This document shows, piece by piece, positions 1-10,077 of a stretch of DNA of 64,000 nucleotides. Numbering within the stretch: position 1 is the stretch's first letter; each line of letters begins with the position of its first letter. Both the position numbers and the translations under genes were made by a program. Source of the stretch: Lentisphaerota bacterium (GTDB taxonomy: Bacteria > Verrucomicrobiota > Lentisphaeria > Victivallales > Victivallaceae). The notes under the pieces were generated by a model. That model was not told where the DNA came from, searched no databases, and worked only from the letters and a program-made list of their open reading frames with translations. Where the stretch lies: positions 62,001 to 126,000 of the forward strand of contig SUWJ01000001.1 in assembly GCA_015061545.1 (NCBI GenBank), given 5' to 3'.

Positions 1-2537
1 ACCCGCTGAGCTTCGCCGCCCGACAGGGTTGTAGCGCTTTGTCCGAGTTTGATATAGCCCAGCCCCACTTCCTGCAGCGTGGCAAGTTTGCGTTTAAGCG
101 GCGGGACGGCATCGAAAAACTCCACCGCCTGATTGACGGTCATATCCAGTATTTCAGCGATGTTATGTTTTTTGTAACGGATTTTCAGCGTTTCGGAGTT
201 GAAGCGTTTACCGTTGCAGGCGCTGCACTCCACATATACATCCGAGAGAAACTGCATTTCGATCTTCTTTATCCCATCGCCTTTGCACTCTTCGCAGCGG
301 CCGCCTTTAACGTTGAAGCTGAATCTGCCCGGACCGTAGCCGTGCAGCTTGGCATCAGGCGTTTCGCTCATAAGTTTGCGGATAATATCAAACGCGCCGA
401 TGTAAGTAGCCGCATTGCTGCGCGGAGTTCTGCCGATGGGACTCTGGTCGATGATGATCGCTTTGTCGATCAGCTCCAGATTTTCGATCGCTTTATGTTT
501 GCCCGGGGCCTGGTCCATGATCTTCTGCTGGGCATTGAGCGCCCGAACCAGAATTTCGTTGACCAGCGAACTTTTACCTGAACCTGATACCCCGGTAACA
601 CAAGTAAAGACGCCCAGCGGGATTTCCACATCTATATTTTTCAGATTGTTGTGGCTGCAGCCGAGCAGTTTTACGCTTTTACCGCTGCCGTGACTGTGTT
701 CTGCGGGTACGGCAATAGCTTTGCGCCCCGCCAGATAATCGCCGGTGGGCGAGCCGATAACCGCTGCAACTTCCGCTGGCGAACCCTGTGCCACCAGTTC
801 TCCACCTGTACGGCCCGCACCCGGTCCCATATCCAGCACATGATCGGCAGCACGGATCGTATCCAGATCGTGTTCCACCACAATTACGGTATTGCCGAGG
901 TCGCGCAGCTGTTTGAGGGTGCCGATAAGCAGATCGTTGTCGCGCTGATGCAGCCCGATGGATGGTTCGTCAAGAATATAAAGCACTCCTACCAACGCCG
1001 ACCCCAGCTGGGTGGCAAGGCGGATCCGCTGAGCTTCGCCGCCGGAAAGCGTGCCGCTGGCTCGATCCAGCGAAAGATAACTCAAGCCCACATCGCAGAG
1101 AAACTTCAAGCGTGATTTTATTTCGCGCAAAACATCTCCTGCAATAGATGCGCGTTCCTTATCCAGCTGCAGATTTTCCAGAAAATCCCGTGCCTGTTCA
1201 ATGCTCAATGCGTTGAACTTATCTATAGATATACCGCCGACTGTTACTGCCAGACTTACCGGATTGAGCCGGGCGCCGTGACATTGGGGGCAGGGACGGG
1301 GTGCAAGATAACTTTTAAGCCGTTCGCGCACAGAGTCGCTCTCGGTTTCCGTCATGCGGCGGCGCAGATTTTCCAAAACGCCTTCAAAGGGTTTGCTCCA
1401 ACGGTATTTCTTACCACGTATATAGTAATCAAATTCAAGATGTTCTTCGCCGCTGCCGTAAAGGATCAAATGCTGTATATCTTCAGGCAAATCTCTGAAC
1501 GGGGTAGTCAGCATTGACGGCATATTTTTCCACTCCGACAGTTTACGCAGCAGCATATTGTAATACATGACCAGATGCCGCGGACCACGCCGCCAGCCGG
1601 GGATCGCCCCGTTTTTTATACTTTTGCTGCTGTCGGGAATTGCCAGCTCGGGCGCCATGACCATTTGCACCCCCAACCCGTTGCAGCAGCTGCACGCACC
1701 GTAGGGACTGTTGAAGGAAAAGTTGCGCGGCAGCAATTCACCGAAGCTGATCTTGCAGTCGGGACACGCCAGATGTTCGCTGTATTTGATTTCCTGCCAA
1801 TCGCTGCAACCGGCTTCCTGTTTGAGCAAGGTCAGCATACCTGCACCGTGTTTCAGGGCAGTTTCCACCGAGTCGTTGACCCGCGAGCGATCCATATTAC
1901 CGGCTACCAGACGATCGACTACGATATCTATATTGTGGCGGATATTTTTTGCTAAATTAATCTCTTCGGAGTCATCCAGCGTTATCAATTTACCGTCGAT
2001 GCGGCAGCGGAGAAAACCATCGGTGCGGATCTGCTCGATTATATCGCGGTGTTCGCCTTTACGGCCGTCGATCACCGGCGACAGGATCATAAGTTTGCAC
2101 TTTTCAGGCATACTCATAAGCTGATCGGTAATCGCTTCGGCACTCTGGCGTTTGAGTTCTTTGCCGCATTGAGGGCAATGGGGAATACCCGTGTGCGCAT
2201 AGAGCAAACGCAGATAGTCATATATTTCGGTAACAGTCGCCACCGTCGAGCGCGGATTGCTGCCTGCCGAACGCTGTTCAATGGCAATGGCAGGCGAGAG
2301 CCCTTCGATATGATCGACTTTGGGCTTCTGCATCTGGTCGAGAAACATCCGGGCGTAAGCGGACAGACTTTCCACATAACGGCGCTGCCCTTCAGCGTAG
2401 ATAGTATCGAACGCCAGCGAACTTTTCCCTGAGCCGGAAAGTCCGCTGATGACCACGAGTTTATCCCGTGGAATATCCACGCTGATATTTTTCAGATTGT
2501 GCTGGCTTGCGCCGATGATCCGTATTGTCTTTAACAT
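1..2537 (-). CDS. uvrA: UvrABC excinuclease subunit A (3' end beyond window)
   Basis: DNA-damage recognition ATPase of nucleotide excision repair; it loads UvrB at lesions. The reverse-strand reading from the ATG at 2537 gives 845 codons and runs off the left edge, so about 100 C-terminal residues of a usual ~940 are missing. Visible in order: Walker A GLSGSGKS (about residue 32), a CPxC zinc pair, the ABC signature [12 protein letters not shown] with the Walker B region [15 protein letters not shown], a second Walker A GVSGSGKS, a second zinc site CEEC/CSAC, and the second LSGGEAQR at the extreme edge. It lies 86 bases downstream of a prepilin-like gene on the same strand. The spacer has an inverted repeat of TGTGCTGT/ACAGCACA (about 2546-2593); its role is unknown. 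Ribosome binding is weak (CAGAG just before ATG). Identification is secure. Confidence 0.97.
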   Translation of the reverse strand, partial: MLKTIRIIGASQHNLKNISVDIPRDKLVVISGLSGSGKSSLAFDTIYAEGQRRYVESLSAYARMFLDQMQKPKVDHIEGLSPAIAIEQRSAGSNPRSTVATVTEIYDYLRLLYAHTGIPHCPQCGKELKRQSAEAITDQLMSMPEKCKLMILSPVIDGRKGEHRDIIEQIRTDGFLRCRIDGKLITLDDSEEINLAKNIRHNIDIVVDRLVAGNMDRSRVNDSVETALKHGAGMLTLLKQEAGCSDWQEIKYSEHLACPDCKISFGELLPRNFSFNSPYGACSCCNGLGVQMVMAPELAIPDSSKSIKNGAIPGWRRGPRHLVMYYNMLLRKLSEWKNMPSMLTTPFRDLPEDIQHLILYGSGEEHLEFDYYIRGKKYRWSKPFEGVLENLRRRMTETESDSVRERLKSYLAPRPCPQCHGARLNPVSLAVTVGGISIDKFNALSIEQARDFLENLQLDKERASIAGDVLREIKSRLKFLCDVGLSYLSLDRASGTLSGGEAQRIRLATQLGSALVGVLYILDEPSIGLHQRDNDLLIGTLKQLRDLGNTVIVVEHDLDTIRAADHVLDMGPGAGRTGGELVAQGSPAEVAAVIGSPTGDYLAGRKAIAVPAEHSHGSGKSVKLLGCSHNNLKNIDVEIPLGVFTCVTGVSGSGKSSLVNEILVRALNAQQKIMDQAPGKHKAIENLELIDKAIIIDQSPIGRTPRSNAATYIGAFDIIRKLMSETPDAKLHGYGPGRFSFNVKGGRCEECKGDGIKKIEMQFLSDVYVECSACNGKRFNSETLKIRYKKHNIAEILDMTVNQAVEFFDAVPPLKRKLATLQEVGLGYIKLGQSATTLSGGEAQR

Positions 2538-2623
2538 TCTCTGTGCTGTTGTACTATTGTTTCCGATTTTTACGAATATATAATATACAGCACAAATTGT
2601 TTTTTGGCAATACTGATCAACAG

Positions 2624-3298
2624 CTATTCAGCGTAATTATCGGCATTTTGCCAAATCAAAGTACAATCAGGAATCATTTCGCCGTGGCGTTCTGCTCTGG
2701 CAGTATAAAGTTCAAACGGTTCAGGCGAATTGATGCGGCTTTCCACATGGGCATCGCTGAACAGCAGATTGCTCATCTGCAGCTGGTGCGGGGTTATATT
2801 GCCTGATGATTTAATACAGGCAAAGTCGATCACCAGCGCTTTATGCAGATTGTCCTGTTCGGTCAATATTGCCTGATAACCGGCCGCCTGCGAACGGTAC
2901 AAATAGCCCGACCAGACCATCGGAGTACGGCTCCATGCGGCAGCAACGTCGTTTTCGCGGAAACCGGGCGAATCGGGACAGCCGAAAGTGTGAGCACTCT
3001 CTATATAGCCTTTGAGCAATCTGCCCAGTGCAACAACTTCACTATTGGGCAGCCGCAGCAGCGGGATGGAGGATTTTTCCATATTGACCATGATATTGGG
3101 TATGAAAAGTTCATTTTCGTTGGCATACAAATTTATTCCGATACCTATACTGTGCAGATTATTGCGGCAGGTATTCAGTTTGGCGCGGTTCAAACCCGAT
3201 GAAAACGCCGGCAGCAGCAGCGAACAAAGCACGGTTATAATTGCGATCACTACCAACAGTTCAACGATGGTAAAATTGTTCTTCTGCAGATTTTTCAC
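2624..3298 (-). CDS. Prepilin-like (type II pseudopilin / DUF1559-like) protein
   Basis: Predicted pseudopilin-like protein of about 224 residues. It has a short basic leader, then [17 protein letters not shown], the type IV prepilin cleavage/methylation motif plus hydrophobic helix, followed by a soluble domain with a LFSDAHVES segment that corresponds to the FVDGHV motif of Lentisphaerae/Planctomycete family members. The GTG at 3298 is the likely start because it sits 4 bases after the catalase stop, behind a GGAG about 11 bases upstream, and puts the cleavage motif near the N-terminus. A longer reading in the same frame exists but runs antiparallel-free through catalase and is not expected. 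No secretion ATPase or prepilin peptidase gene is in the window. Function beyond export/surface assembly is unknown. Confidence 0.8.
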   Translation of the reverse strand: MKNLQKNNFTIVELLVVIAIITVLCSLLLPAFSSGLNRAKLNTCRNNLHSIGIGINLYANENELFIPNIMVNMEKSSIPLLRLPNSEVVALGRLLKGYIESAHTFGCPDSPGFRENDVAAAWSRTPMVWSGYLYRSQAAGYQAILTEQDNLHKALVIDFACIKSSGNITPHQLQMSNLLFSDAHVESRINSPEPFELYTARAERHGEMIPDCTLIWQNADNYAE

Positions 3299-3302
3299 AG
3301 GT

Positions 3303-4757
3303 TCAGCTACTCCATTCCATACCCAATGCCGCTGCAACTCCTCTGCCGTATTCCGGATCGGCTTTGGCGCAATTTTCAATATGCCGTTTTTTGATAAAGT
3401 CGGGTACGCCCTGCATGGCGCGGGCGGTGTTGGCAAAAAGGCGTTCTCTCTGGGCTTTGTCCATCTTGCGGAATCGGTTGCCGGGCTGGGTGTAATAGTC
3501 GTCGTCATCCTGACGGAAATCATAATTATTGCCTGCACCTTCCACCGTGGTAGCGGGAACAGCAAACTCTTTCTGTTCCTGCCAGATACCGTAACTGTTG
3601 GGTTCATAACCAAGTTTGCTGCCGCTGTTGCCATCGGTACGCATAAAGCCGTCGCGGGAGTAACCGTTGACATGATTGCGGGCACGGTTGACGGGGATCA
3701 GGTGGTGATTCACTCCCAAACGGTAACGCTGGGCGTCGCCGTAGGCAAACAAACGCGCCTGCAGCATTTTATCGGGCGAGAACCCGATGCCGTGAACAAT
3801 GTTGGCAGGATTGAATGCCGATTGTTCGACTTCGGCAAAATAATTTTCGTAATTGCGGTTGAGTTCCAACATCCCCACCTCGTGCAGCGGAAAGTATGCG
3901 GTGGGCCACTCTTTGGTCAGGTCAAATGGATTGAAGGAGAGTTTCTGCGCTTCGGATTCGCCCATAAGCTGTACGCAAAGCTGCCAGCGGGGGTAATCGC
4001 CGCGTTGGATCGCCTCGTAAAGATCGCGGATATTGCTGTCGCGGTCGATGCCGCAGATGCGGGCGGCTTCTTCATCGGTCAAAAACTTTATTTCCTGCTG
4101 ACAGATCCAATGAAACTTTACCCAGGTGCGTTTCAGTTCCTCAGTGTAAAAGCTGTAAGTATGGCTGCCGAATCCGTGCATATTGCGGTAGCTGGCGGGA
4201 ATACCGTCGTCGCTCATGGTAATCGTTATCTGGTGTAACGCTTCGGGCAGACTGGTCCAGAAATCCCAGTTGGCAGCTGCATCGTGCAAGCCGCTGGCAG
4301 GCGATTTTTTCACCACATGATTGAGGTCGGGAAAATGGTTGGCATCGCGGATGAAAAATACCGGAGTGTTATTGCCGACCAGATCCCAGTTGCCTTCGTT
4401 GGTGTAAAATTTAACCGCAAAGCCGCGGATATCCCGTTCCGCATCGGCTGCGCCGCGAAAGCCTGCCACGGTGGAAAAGCGGACAAAAACTTCGGTAACT
4501 TTGCCGATCTTGTTGAATAAATCGGCGCAGGTGTATCGGGTGATGTCGCCGGTTACAGTAAAAGTTCCGTAAGCGCCTGCACCTTTGGCGTGCATCCGCC
4601 GTTCGGGGATCACCTCCCGGTTGAAATTGGCAAGTTTATCCACCAAATTAATATCTTCCAGCAGGATCGGACCGCGCGGTCCTGCGGTACGGCTGTTCTG
4701 ATTATCGGCAATGGGGGCACCGAAATTGGTGGTCAGTTTATCTTTTTTCTGATACAT
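3303..4757 (-). CDS. katA: Monofunctional heme catalase
   Basis: Dismutates hydrogen peroxide to water and oxygen, cytoplasmic. At 484 residues it is a small-subunit (clade 3 type) catalase. Key residues seen: distal His56 in [12 protein letters not shown], Asn129 in [12 protein letters not shown], the FVRFSTVAG segment, and the proximal heme-ligand Tyr in [14 protein letters not shown]. The start ATG at 4757 has a GGAGG six bases upstream, but that GGAGG lies in the 3' arm of a strong hairpin (see 4760-4792). It is followed after 4 bases by the prepilin-like gene, so the two may be co-transcribed. Presence of catalase implies at least transient oxygen exposure. Confidence 0.97.
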   Translation of the reverse strand: MYQKKDKLTTNFGAPIADNQNSRTAGPRGPILLEDINLVDKLANFNREVIPERRMHAKGAGAYGTFTVTGDITRYTCADLFNKIGKVTEVFVRFSTVAGFRGAADAERDIRGFAVKFYTNEGNWDLVGNNTPVFFIRDANHFPDLNHVVKKSPASGLHDAAANWDFWTSLPEALHQITITMSDDGIPASYRNMHGFGSHTYSFYTEELKRTWVKFHWICQQEIKFLTDEEAARICGIDRDSNIRDLYEAIQRGDYPRWQLCVQLMGESEAQKLSFNPFDLTKEWPTAYFPLHEVGMLELNRNYENYFAEVEQSAFNPANIVHGIGFSPDKMLQARLFAYGDAQRYRLGVNHHLIPVNRARNHVNGYSRDGFMRTDGNSGSKLGYEPNSYGIWQEQKEFAVPATTVEGAGNNYDFRQDDDDYYTQPGNRFRKMDKAQRERLFANTARAMQGVPDFIKKRHIENCAKADPEYGRGVAAALGMEWSS

Positions 4758-4759
4758 AA

Positions 4760-4792
4760 AAAACCTCCGCTGTATCTTGTTGCGGAGGTTTT
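4760..4792 (-). terminator. Terminator-like hairpin that contains the katA Shine-Dalgarno
   Basis: On the minus strand an 11-bp perfect stem AAAACCTCCGC / GCGGAGGTTTT with an 11-base loop is followed by further Ts, immediately before the katA ATG. It looks like an intrinsic terminator for the helicase gene, which ends at 4826. Its 3' arm contains GGAGG, the only plausible ribosome-binding site of katA, so folding would hide that site. Terminator, translational gate or both are possible. Confidence 0.75.
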
Positions 4793-4825
4793 GACTTGTA
4801 TAAGATATTTTTTGTTGCAGGGTTT

Positions 4826-6400
4826 TCAGCGTCTGGATCTGCCGCCGGATGATCTGCCGCCGGATCGGACTGAACGGGAGTGAGCGGATTTGCGGCGGTT
4901 GTTTTTCAGCAGCTCTCTGAATTCTTCGGGGATTTCAACCATTTCTGCGGTTGGCAGCGTGGAGTTGAAGGTTTCGCCCACATACTTTTCGATATCCGGC
5001 ATATAGTATGCACCATATTCGCAAATAAAACTGATCGCTTTGCCCTGCTGACCGGCGCGCCCGGTACGACCGATACGGTGGACGTAATCTTCGGAACGCT
5101 CCGGCAGATCGTAGTTTACCACCAGCGATACATTATCTACATGGATCCCGCGGGCAGCAACATCGGTGGCAATAACGATCTTCACTTTGCCGCTGCGGAA
5201 ATCTTCCAGTATCCGCATCCGCTTCTGCTGCGGAATATCTCCTGACATAAGTTCAACGGCGATCCCGCATTTTTGCAGACTCTCGTAAACATCCAGATTT
5301 TTATCTTTGCGGTTGCCGAAAATGATCATCCGCTCAAAAGGTTCGTTTTTGATTATATAAAGCAGCATGGCAAGTTTTTCCGAACCGGCTACAGAATAAA
5401 ATGTCTGCTCAATAGTTTCGCCCACCACCTGTTCCGGTTCGGTTTCCACCATTACGGGATCGAACAGGAAACTTCTGGCAAGACTCATGATTTCCGGTTC
5501 CAGCGTTGCCGAAAAGAGCATGGTCTGCCGCACGCCCTTGTCGGGCAGCTGGGCAACGATGCGCCGTACATCGGGAATAAATCCCATATCCAGCATCCGG
5601 TCGGCTTCGTCGATCACCAGTATTTCCACCTTGCTCAAATCCAGAACCCCGCTGCGGACGTAGTCGATAATGCGGCCGGGGGTACCTGCCAGAATATCTA
5701 TCGGCTGCTGCAAACTTTTGCGCTGTTTGTCGTGATCCATGCCGCCAAATACTACAACATTGCGGAAATCGGCAAAAACATTGATCGCTTCGGCATCTTT
5801 GTGGATTTGAATAGCCAGTTCGCGGGTAGGAGCCAGCACCAGCACCCGGGGGGTTCCATTGGCGTGCTCCTTCAAAGGGTTGTTGGCAATACGGGTAAAA
5901 GATGCCAGCAGAAAAGCGGCAGTCTTCCCGGTGCCGGTCTGAGCCTTGCCGCCCAGATCCCGCCCCGATAACAGTTCAGGCAATGCCGCTGCCTGAATGG
6001 GGGTGCAGTATTCAAAGTTCATATTCTGGATCCCGAACTGGATAGCTTCGGGCAGCGGAAAATCCAGAAAACGTTTTTTATCCGCTACTTCAGGAACCTC
6101 TTTCAATGTTGCAGGGCGTTCAGGTTTCACCCGCGGAGCGGGGAAGGGGATCACCGCCTTGACATCCTGCGGCTTGCGGTCGGTTTTTGCGGAACGTTTG
6201 CGTTTGGATTTGCCGTTATTGGAACGCGCCTGATCCGGCATTCGCTCCTGCCGCGGAGCAGAGCCTGACTTTTTTCCGTAATTTTTGCTTTTTTTGCTGC
6301 TGATATTTTTAGCAGCAGCAGCCTGCTGCGGATTGCGTTTTTTTTGCAGCAGCTCTCGAATCGTTTTCAGTAAATTGAACAAAATTTTTACATCTTTCAT
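4826..6400 (-). CDS. DEAD-box ATP-dependent RNA helicase (RhlE-like)
   Basis: RNA helicase of 524 residues, likely in ribosome assembly or RNA decay. A lysine/arginine-rich N-terminal extension of about 100 residues precedes the core. Motifs in order: Q motif (FEYCTPIQ), motif I AQTGTGKT, Ia [33 protein letters not shown], then the C-terminal RecA domain with [10 protein letters not shown] and [10 protein letters not shown]. The tail is arginine/serine/glycine-rich ([13 protein letters not shown]), typical of RNA-binding tails. It starts 19 bases after the galU stop, so both are probably one transcription unit. RhlE is the closest general subfamily; the exact orthologue is not claimed. Confidence 0.95.
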   Translation of the reverse strand: MKDVKILFNLLKTIRELLQKKRNPQQAAAAKNISSKKSKNYGKKSGSAPRQERMPDQARSNNGKSKRKRSAKTDRKPQDVKAVIPFPAPRVKPERPATLKEVPEVADKKRFLDFPLPEAIQFGIQNMNFEYCTPIQAAALPELLSGRDLGGKAQTGTGKTAAFLLASFTRIANNPLKEHANGTPRVLVLAPTRELAIQIHKDAEAINVFADFRNVVVFGGMDHDKQRKSLQQPIDILAGTPGRIIDYVRSGVLDLSKVEILVIDEADRMLDMGFIPDVRRIVAQLPDKGVRQTMLFSATLEPEIMSLARSFLFDPVMVETEPEQVVGETIEQTFYSVAGSEKLAMLLYIIKNEPFERMIIFGNRKDKNLDVYESLQKCGIAVELMSGDIPQQKRMRILEDFRSGKVKIVIATDVAARGIHVDNVSLVVNYDLPERSEDYVHRIGRTGRAGQQGKAISFICEYGAYYMPDIEKYVGETFNSTLPTAEMVEIPEEFRELLKNNRRKSAHSRSVRSGGRSSGGRSRR

Positions 6401-6419
6401 TTAGTTCGGATAACTGGAT

Positions 6420-7319
6420 TCACTCCAGCTCCGACAGTTTCTGTTTAAGGTAGGCTCGGAATTTATCGCCGCCGTCAGCATGGCGCAGACCGAACTCCAC
6501 CGTAGCTTTGAGAAATTCCAGTTTATTACCGATATCGTAACGGTGCCCTGCCACTTCGCAGCCGTAGACCGCTTCGCTGTTTGAAAGCAGCATCAGCGCA
6601 TCGGTCAGATAAAGTTCCTGACCCGCACCGTGGGCAGGCGATTTTTTCAGGCACTCAAAAATACCGGGAGTCAGCACATATCTGCTGGCAATTGCCAGAT
6701 TGGAAGGCGCTGCTTCAATTGCAGGTTTTTCCACTAATTTATCAATTTGATAAAACCGCTCTGCAATGAGTTTGCCGTCGATCACACCGTAACTTGACAC
6801 CCGCTCCATCGGAACTTGTTCCAGCGCGACGACCGTACCGCCGAATTCCGAACTGCGCGCCATAAGCTGCCCGATCACAGGTACATCGGAACTGCTTTCC
6901 ACTACAGTATCGCCCAGCAATACGGCAAATGGTTCGCCTGCGGCAAACTCTTCTGCCAACAGCAGCGCTCCCCCCAGACCGTTCAGCACTTTCTGTTCAA
7001 CATAGCTGATTTCAGCCAGATTCTGGATCGTTTTCAACTCTTCCAGTAAGGCGGTTTTTCCGGTGGCGCTCAAACGGGCTTCCAATTCTGCTTCGGGCAG
7101 AAAATGGTTGCGCATAGCCTCTTTGCCTGAACTGGTGATGACCAGGATCTCTTCGATCCCTGCAGCAGCGGCTTCTTCGATTACATATTGAATGACCGGT
7201 TTATCCACCAGCGGAATCATCTCTTTGGGTACTGCACGGGTGAACGGCAGAAAGCGCGTACCGAATCCAGCGGCAGGAATAACCGCTTTACGGACGGTGG
7301 AATTTTTGCTTTTACTCAT
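6420..7319 (-). CDS. galU: UTP-glucose-1-phosphate uridylyltransferase
   Basis: Makes UDP-glucose from UTP and glucose 1-phosphate for cell-surface polysaccharides. The 299-residue length and the N-terminal nucleotidyltransferase motif AVIPAAGFGTRFLPFTRAVPKEM, then DKPVIQYVIEEA, are diagnostic of GalU/CugP-type enzymes. FAVLLGDTVV carries the metal-binding Asp, and YDIGNKLEFL near the end matches the family. It is the first gene of the minus-strand run galU-helicase, and starts about 200 bases from the divergent argB operon. Confidence 0.95.
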   Translation of the reverse strand: MSKSKNSTVRKAVIPAAGFGTRFLPFTRAVPKEMIPLVDKPVIQYVIEEAAAAGIEEILVITSSGKEAMRNHFLPEAELEARLSATGKTALLEELKTIQNLAEISYVEQKVLNGLGGALLLAEEFAAGEPFAVLLGDTVVESSSDVPVIGQLMARSSEFGGTVVALEQVPMERVSSYGVIDGKLIAERFYQIDKLVEKPAIEAAPSNLAIASRYVLTPGIFECLKKSPAHGAGQELYLTDALMLLSNSEAVYGCEVAGHRYDIGNKLEFLKATVEFGLRHADGGDKFRAYLKQKLSELE

Positions 7320-7518
7320 ATTTTTGAAAAAACCGTTGTTTAAAATTTGATTTTAAGTCAATATATATTAAATTAACCCAAATAGCTGTTTTTTCAAGCC
7401 GCAAGTCATATAAATTCGACTTTTAACCTTGATCTGGCTTATCGGCAGCTTTATTTGTGTGTAATTTGGATAATTGGTATGGAATAAATCCGCATTTTTT
7501 TGAAAGGACTTGGGTTTT

Positions 7519-8415
7519 ATGTTGAGAATGGATGAATGGATCAAAAAAGCTGATACTCTTCAGGAAGCATTGCCGTATATCCAGAAATTCCGCGGCGCGT
7601 TGATCGTAGTCAAATTCGGCGGATCCTCCATGGAAGATCCTGAACTGGTGAAAAGCACCATGCGCGATATTGTGCTTATGGAGTGCATCGGGTTCAAACC
7701 CATCGTAGTTCACGGCGGCGGCAAAGCGATTTCCGCCGAACTGAAGCGGCAGAATATCCCTGTAAAATTCGTCAACGGATTGCGTCATACCTGCGAACGC
7801 ACCATTTCGGTTGTGGATGATGTGCTGCACAATCAGGTCAATGCCAATCTGGTGCAGCTTGCCAAAGGTTTCGGCGGGCCTGCGGTTGCTATTTCCGGAA
7901 AAAATATTCTTACTGCCGAAAAGATCCTCAGCAAAGATCCTCATACCGGAGAAGAGCAGGATGTCGGGTTTGTCGGCGGGATCGTCAATGTTGACGTAGC
8001 TCCGATCCAGGCGGCGCTGGCGGCAGGGCAGATCCCGATCATCACTCCGCTGGGTACGGGCAGGGACGGGCAGGTTTACAACATCAATGCCGATATTGCC
8101 GCGTGCCAGATCGCCGAAGCGGTTCACGCCCGCAAGCTGGTCTTTTTGAGCGATGTGCCCGGCGTGCTGCGCGATGCCAGCGATGAAACTACGGTTATCC
8201 CCACTATCCGCACCGATAAAATTGCCGATCTTATCAACGACAATATCCTCTCCGGCGGTATGCTGCCCAAGATCAACAGCTGCATACACGCTCTGGAAGC
8301 GGGGATCAACAAAGTGCATATGATCGACGGCAGAGTGCGTCATACTCTGCTGCTGGAAATCTTTACCGATGAAGGGGTCGGTACGCAGATAGTGCGCCCT
8401 GATTCTGAAATGTGA
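7519..8415 (+). CDS. argB: Acetylglutamate kinase
   Basis: Second step of arginine biosynthesis: phosphorylates N-acetylglutamate. The product is 298 residues of the amino-acid kinase fold, with VVKFGGSSM near the start, VVHGGGKAIS for substrate binding, and LSDVPGVL/GGMLPKI toward the C-terminus. ATG 7519 is chosen over an in-frame TTG nine bases upstream because AAAGGA at 7503-7508 is well spaced from it. It heads a run argB-aroK-aroC-pyrF-cutC-aac(3)-like with gaps of 21, -4, 19, 14 and 13 bases. Confidence 0.97.
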   Translation: MLRMDEWIKKADTLQEALPYIQKFRGALIVVKFGGSSMEDPELVKSTMRDIVLMECIGFKPIVVHGGGKAISAELKRQNIPVKFVNGLRHTCERTISVVDDVLHNQVNANLVQLAKGFGGPAVAISGKNILTAEKILSKDPHTGEEQDVGFVGGIVNVDVAPIQAALAAGQIPIITPLGTGRDGQVYNINADIAACQIAEAVHARKLVFLSDVPGVLRDASDETTVIPTIRTDKIADLINDNILSGGMLPKINSCIHALEAGINKVHMIDGRVRHTLLLEIFTDEGVGTQIVRPDSEM

Positions 8416-8436
8416 GCTGTCGGCAGGTTGTGATCA

Positions 8437-9006
8437 ATGGCGCGGAATATCGTTTTTCTGGGAATAAAGCATTGCGGAAAAAGCACCCACGGCAAGCTGC
8501 TTGCCGCCCGATTGAAACGGGAGTTTTTTGATACCGATGATTTGCTGGTCGCCTATTACCGCAGAAAGTACTCTCCTGATACAGAAGATATTTCGCCAAG
8601 ATGGATAATGCGTCAGCATGGCGAAGAGTTTTTCCGCCGCACCGAAGCCGAAACCGTGTTGGAGTTTTTGCAGAATAACCCCGCTGGCGGCAGTGTATTG
8701 GCACTGGGCGGCGGTGTGCCGGAGAATCGCTTTTTGACTCCGCAGAATATAAAATCGCTGGGAGTATTGGTGCATTTGGTCATCGACCCTGAAATTGCTT
8801 ACTCCAGAGTGCTTGCAGGAGGAGTTCCGCCGTTTTTAGCCGGCGATGATCCGCACGGCAAATTTATGGATATGGCGCGGGCGCGGATGCAGAAATACTC
8901 GCTTTTAGCTGACTTGCAGATAAATATACCTGCCGATACCGGGGCGGATCATTTGAACAATCTCATCTTTGAACAACTTGTAAAAAATGGTTTTTTAAGT
9001 TTATGA
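8437..9006 (+). CDS. aroK: Shikimate kinase
   Basis: Phosphorylates shikimate with ATP in the chorismate pathway. 189 residues, a P-loop GIKHCGKST at residues 9-17, the shikimate-binding FDTDDLL segment, and LALGGGVPENR corresponding to the family GGG motif. It overlaps aroC by four bases (ATGA), so the two are translationally coupled and encode steps close together in the same pathway. The sequence around the lid region is divergent, but context makes the call firm. Confidence 0.92.
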   Translation: MARNIVFLGIKHCGKSTHGKLLAARLKREFFDTDDLLVAYYRRKYSPDTEDISPRWIMRQHGEEFFRRTEAETVLEFLQNNPAGGSVLALGGGVPENRFLTPQNIKSLGVLVHLVIDPEIAYSRVLAGGVPPFLAGDDPHGKFMDMARARMQKYSLLADLQINIPADTGADHLNNLIFEQLVKNGFLSL

Positions 9007-10058
9007 GCGGCAATACTTTCGGTTCAATTTTCAAAATCACTACCTTCGGCGAATCCCACGGACCAGCGCTGGGGGTGACACTTGACGGAGTTCCCGCCGG
9101 GATCGAACTCACGGCGGAGGATATTCAAAAAGAACTCGATCGGCGCAAGCCCGGACAGAGCATACTTACTACCCAGCGGCAGGAAGCCGATGCGGTGGAA
9201 ATTCTTTCCGGAGTTTTTGAAAATACCACGACCGGTACTCCGCTGGCATTGCTGATCCGCAATACCGACCAGCGCAGCCGTGATTACGGCAATCTGGCGG
9301 AAATATTCCGTCCGGGACACGCTGATTACAGCTTTTTTGCCAAGTACGGGATCCGCGATTATCGGGGAGGGGGCCGTTCATCAGGCAGAGAAACTGCTGC
9401 ACGGGTGGCTGCCGGTGCGGTGGCAAAAAAACTTCTGGCAAAGGAAAATATTATGATCCGCGCCTGTACGTCGGCAATAGGCGGGATAAAAGCTGAACAA
9501 TTTGATTGGGATTTTGTTGAAAAAAATCCCGTCCGTACCGCCGACCCTGAAAAAGCCGAAGCCATGGCAGCAGCGATTGATCAGGCGCGGATGAGTTTGG
9601 ACAGTATCGGCGGCATGATCGAGTGCCGCATTGCCAATGTTCCTGCGGGGTGGGGCGAACCTGTTTTTGATAAACTCGATGCGCTGCTGGCGCACGCCAT
9701 GCTTTCGCTGGGGGCAATCAAAGGTATTGAATTCGGCGATGGTTTTGCCGCCGCACAGGTCAGGGGCAGTCAGAATAATGACTCGCCGACTCCTGAAGGG
9801 TGGGGCAGCAACCACGCCGGAGGAATCCTTGGCGGCATAAGCAACGGTGCGGAGATAGTTTTCAAATTGGCAGTCAAACCTACGCCTTCCATCGCGCAGG
9901 AACAAACCACGGTGGATAAGCATAATCAGGTGGTTAAATGTGCCATTCACGGCCGACACGATCCGTGTTTGTGCCCGCGTATGGTTCCGGTGGTGGAAGC
10001 AATGGCGGCGATCGTGTTGGCGGATATGATGTTAAGAAACAAGTCTTCAAAATATTAA
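9003..10058 (+). CDS. aroC: Chorismate synthase
   Basis: Converts EPSP to chorismate using reduced FMN. 351 residues with the signatures GESHGPALGVTLDGVPAG at the N-terminus, DYRGGGRSSGRETAARVAAGAV in the middle and GRHDPCLCPRMVPVVEAMAA at the C-terminus. Start ATG overlaps the aroK stop. Supplies chorismate for the aromatic amino acids; tyrA for the tyrosine branch lies at 25843-26736. Confidence 0.98.
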   Translation: MSGNTFGSIFKITTFGESHGPALGVTLDGVPAGIELTAEDIQKELDRRKPGQSILTTQRQEADAVEILSGVFENTTTGTPLALLIRNTDQRSRDYGNLAEIFRPGHADYSFFAKYGIRDYRGGGRSSGRETAARVAAGAVAKKLLAKENIMIRACTSAIGGIKAEQFDWDFVEKNPVRTADPEKAEAMAAAIDQARMSLDSIGGMIECRIANVPAGWGEPVFDKLDALLAHAMLSLGAIKGIEFGDGFAAAQVRGSQNNDSPTPEGWGSNHAGGILGGISNGAEIVFKLAVKPTPSIAQEQTTVDKHNQVVKCAIHGRHDPCLCPRMVPVVEAMAAIVLADMMLRNKSSKY

Positions 10059-10077
10059 TTGTTGAGGTGTATTTTTT

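Noticed and set aside
2546-2593. LexA box upstream of uvrA
   Set aside because: The inverted repeat TGTGCTGT/ACAGCACA has a spacer of over 30 bases, unlike any known LexA operator.
3299-3685. N-terminal extension of the prepilin-like gene to 3685
   Set aside because: It would run through the catalase coding region on the same strand in another frame; the GTG at 3298 gives a normal leader.
3012-4238. Long plus-strand frame opposite catalase, and similar long frames opposite leuC, tolC, the RpiB-GlyA fusion and serS
   Set aside because: They have no recognisable motifs and lie antisense to genes with complete family signatures; they follow from codon bias of the real gene.
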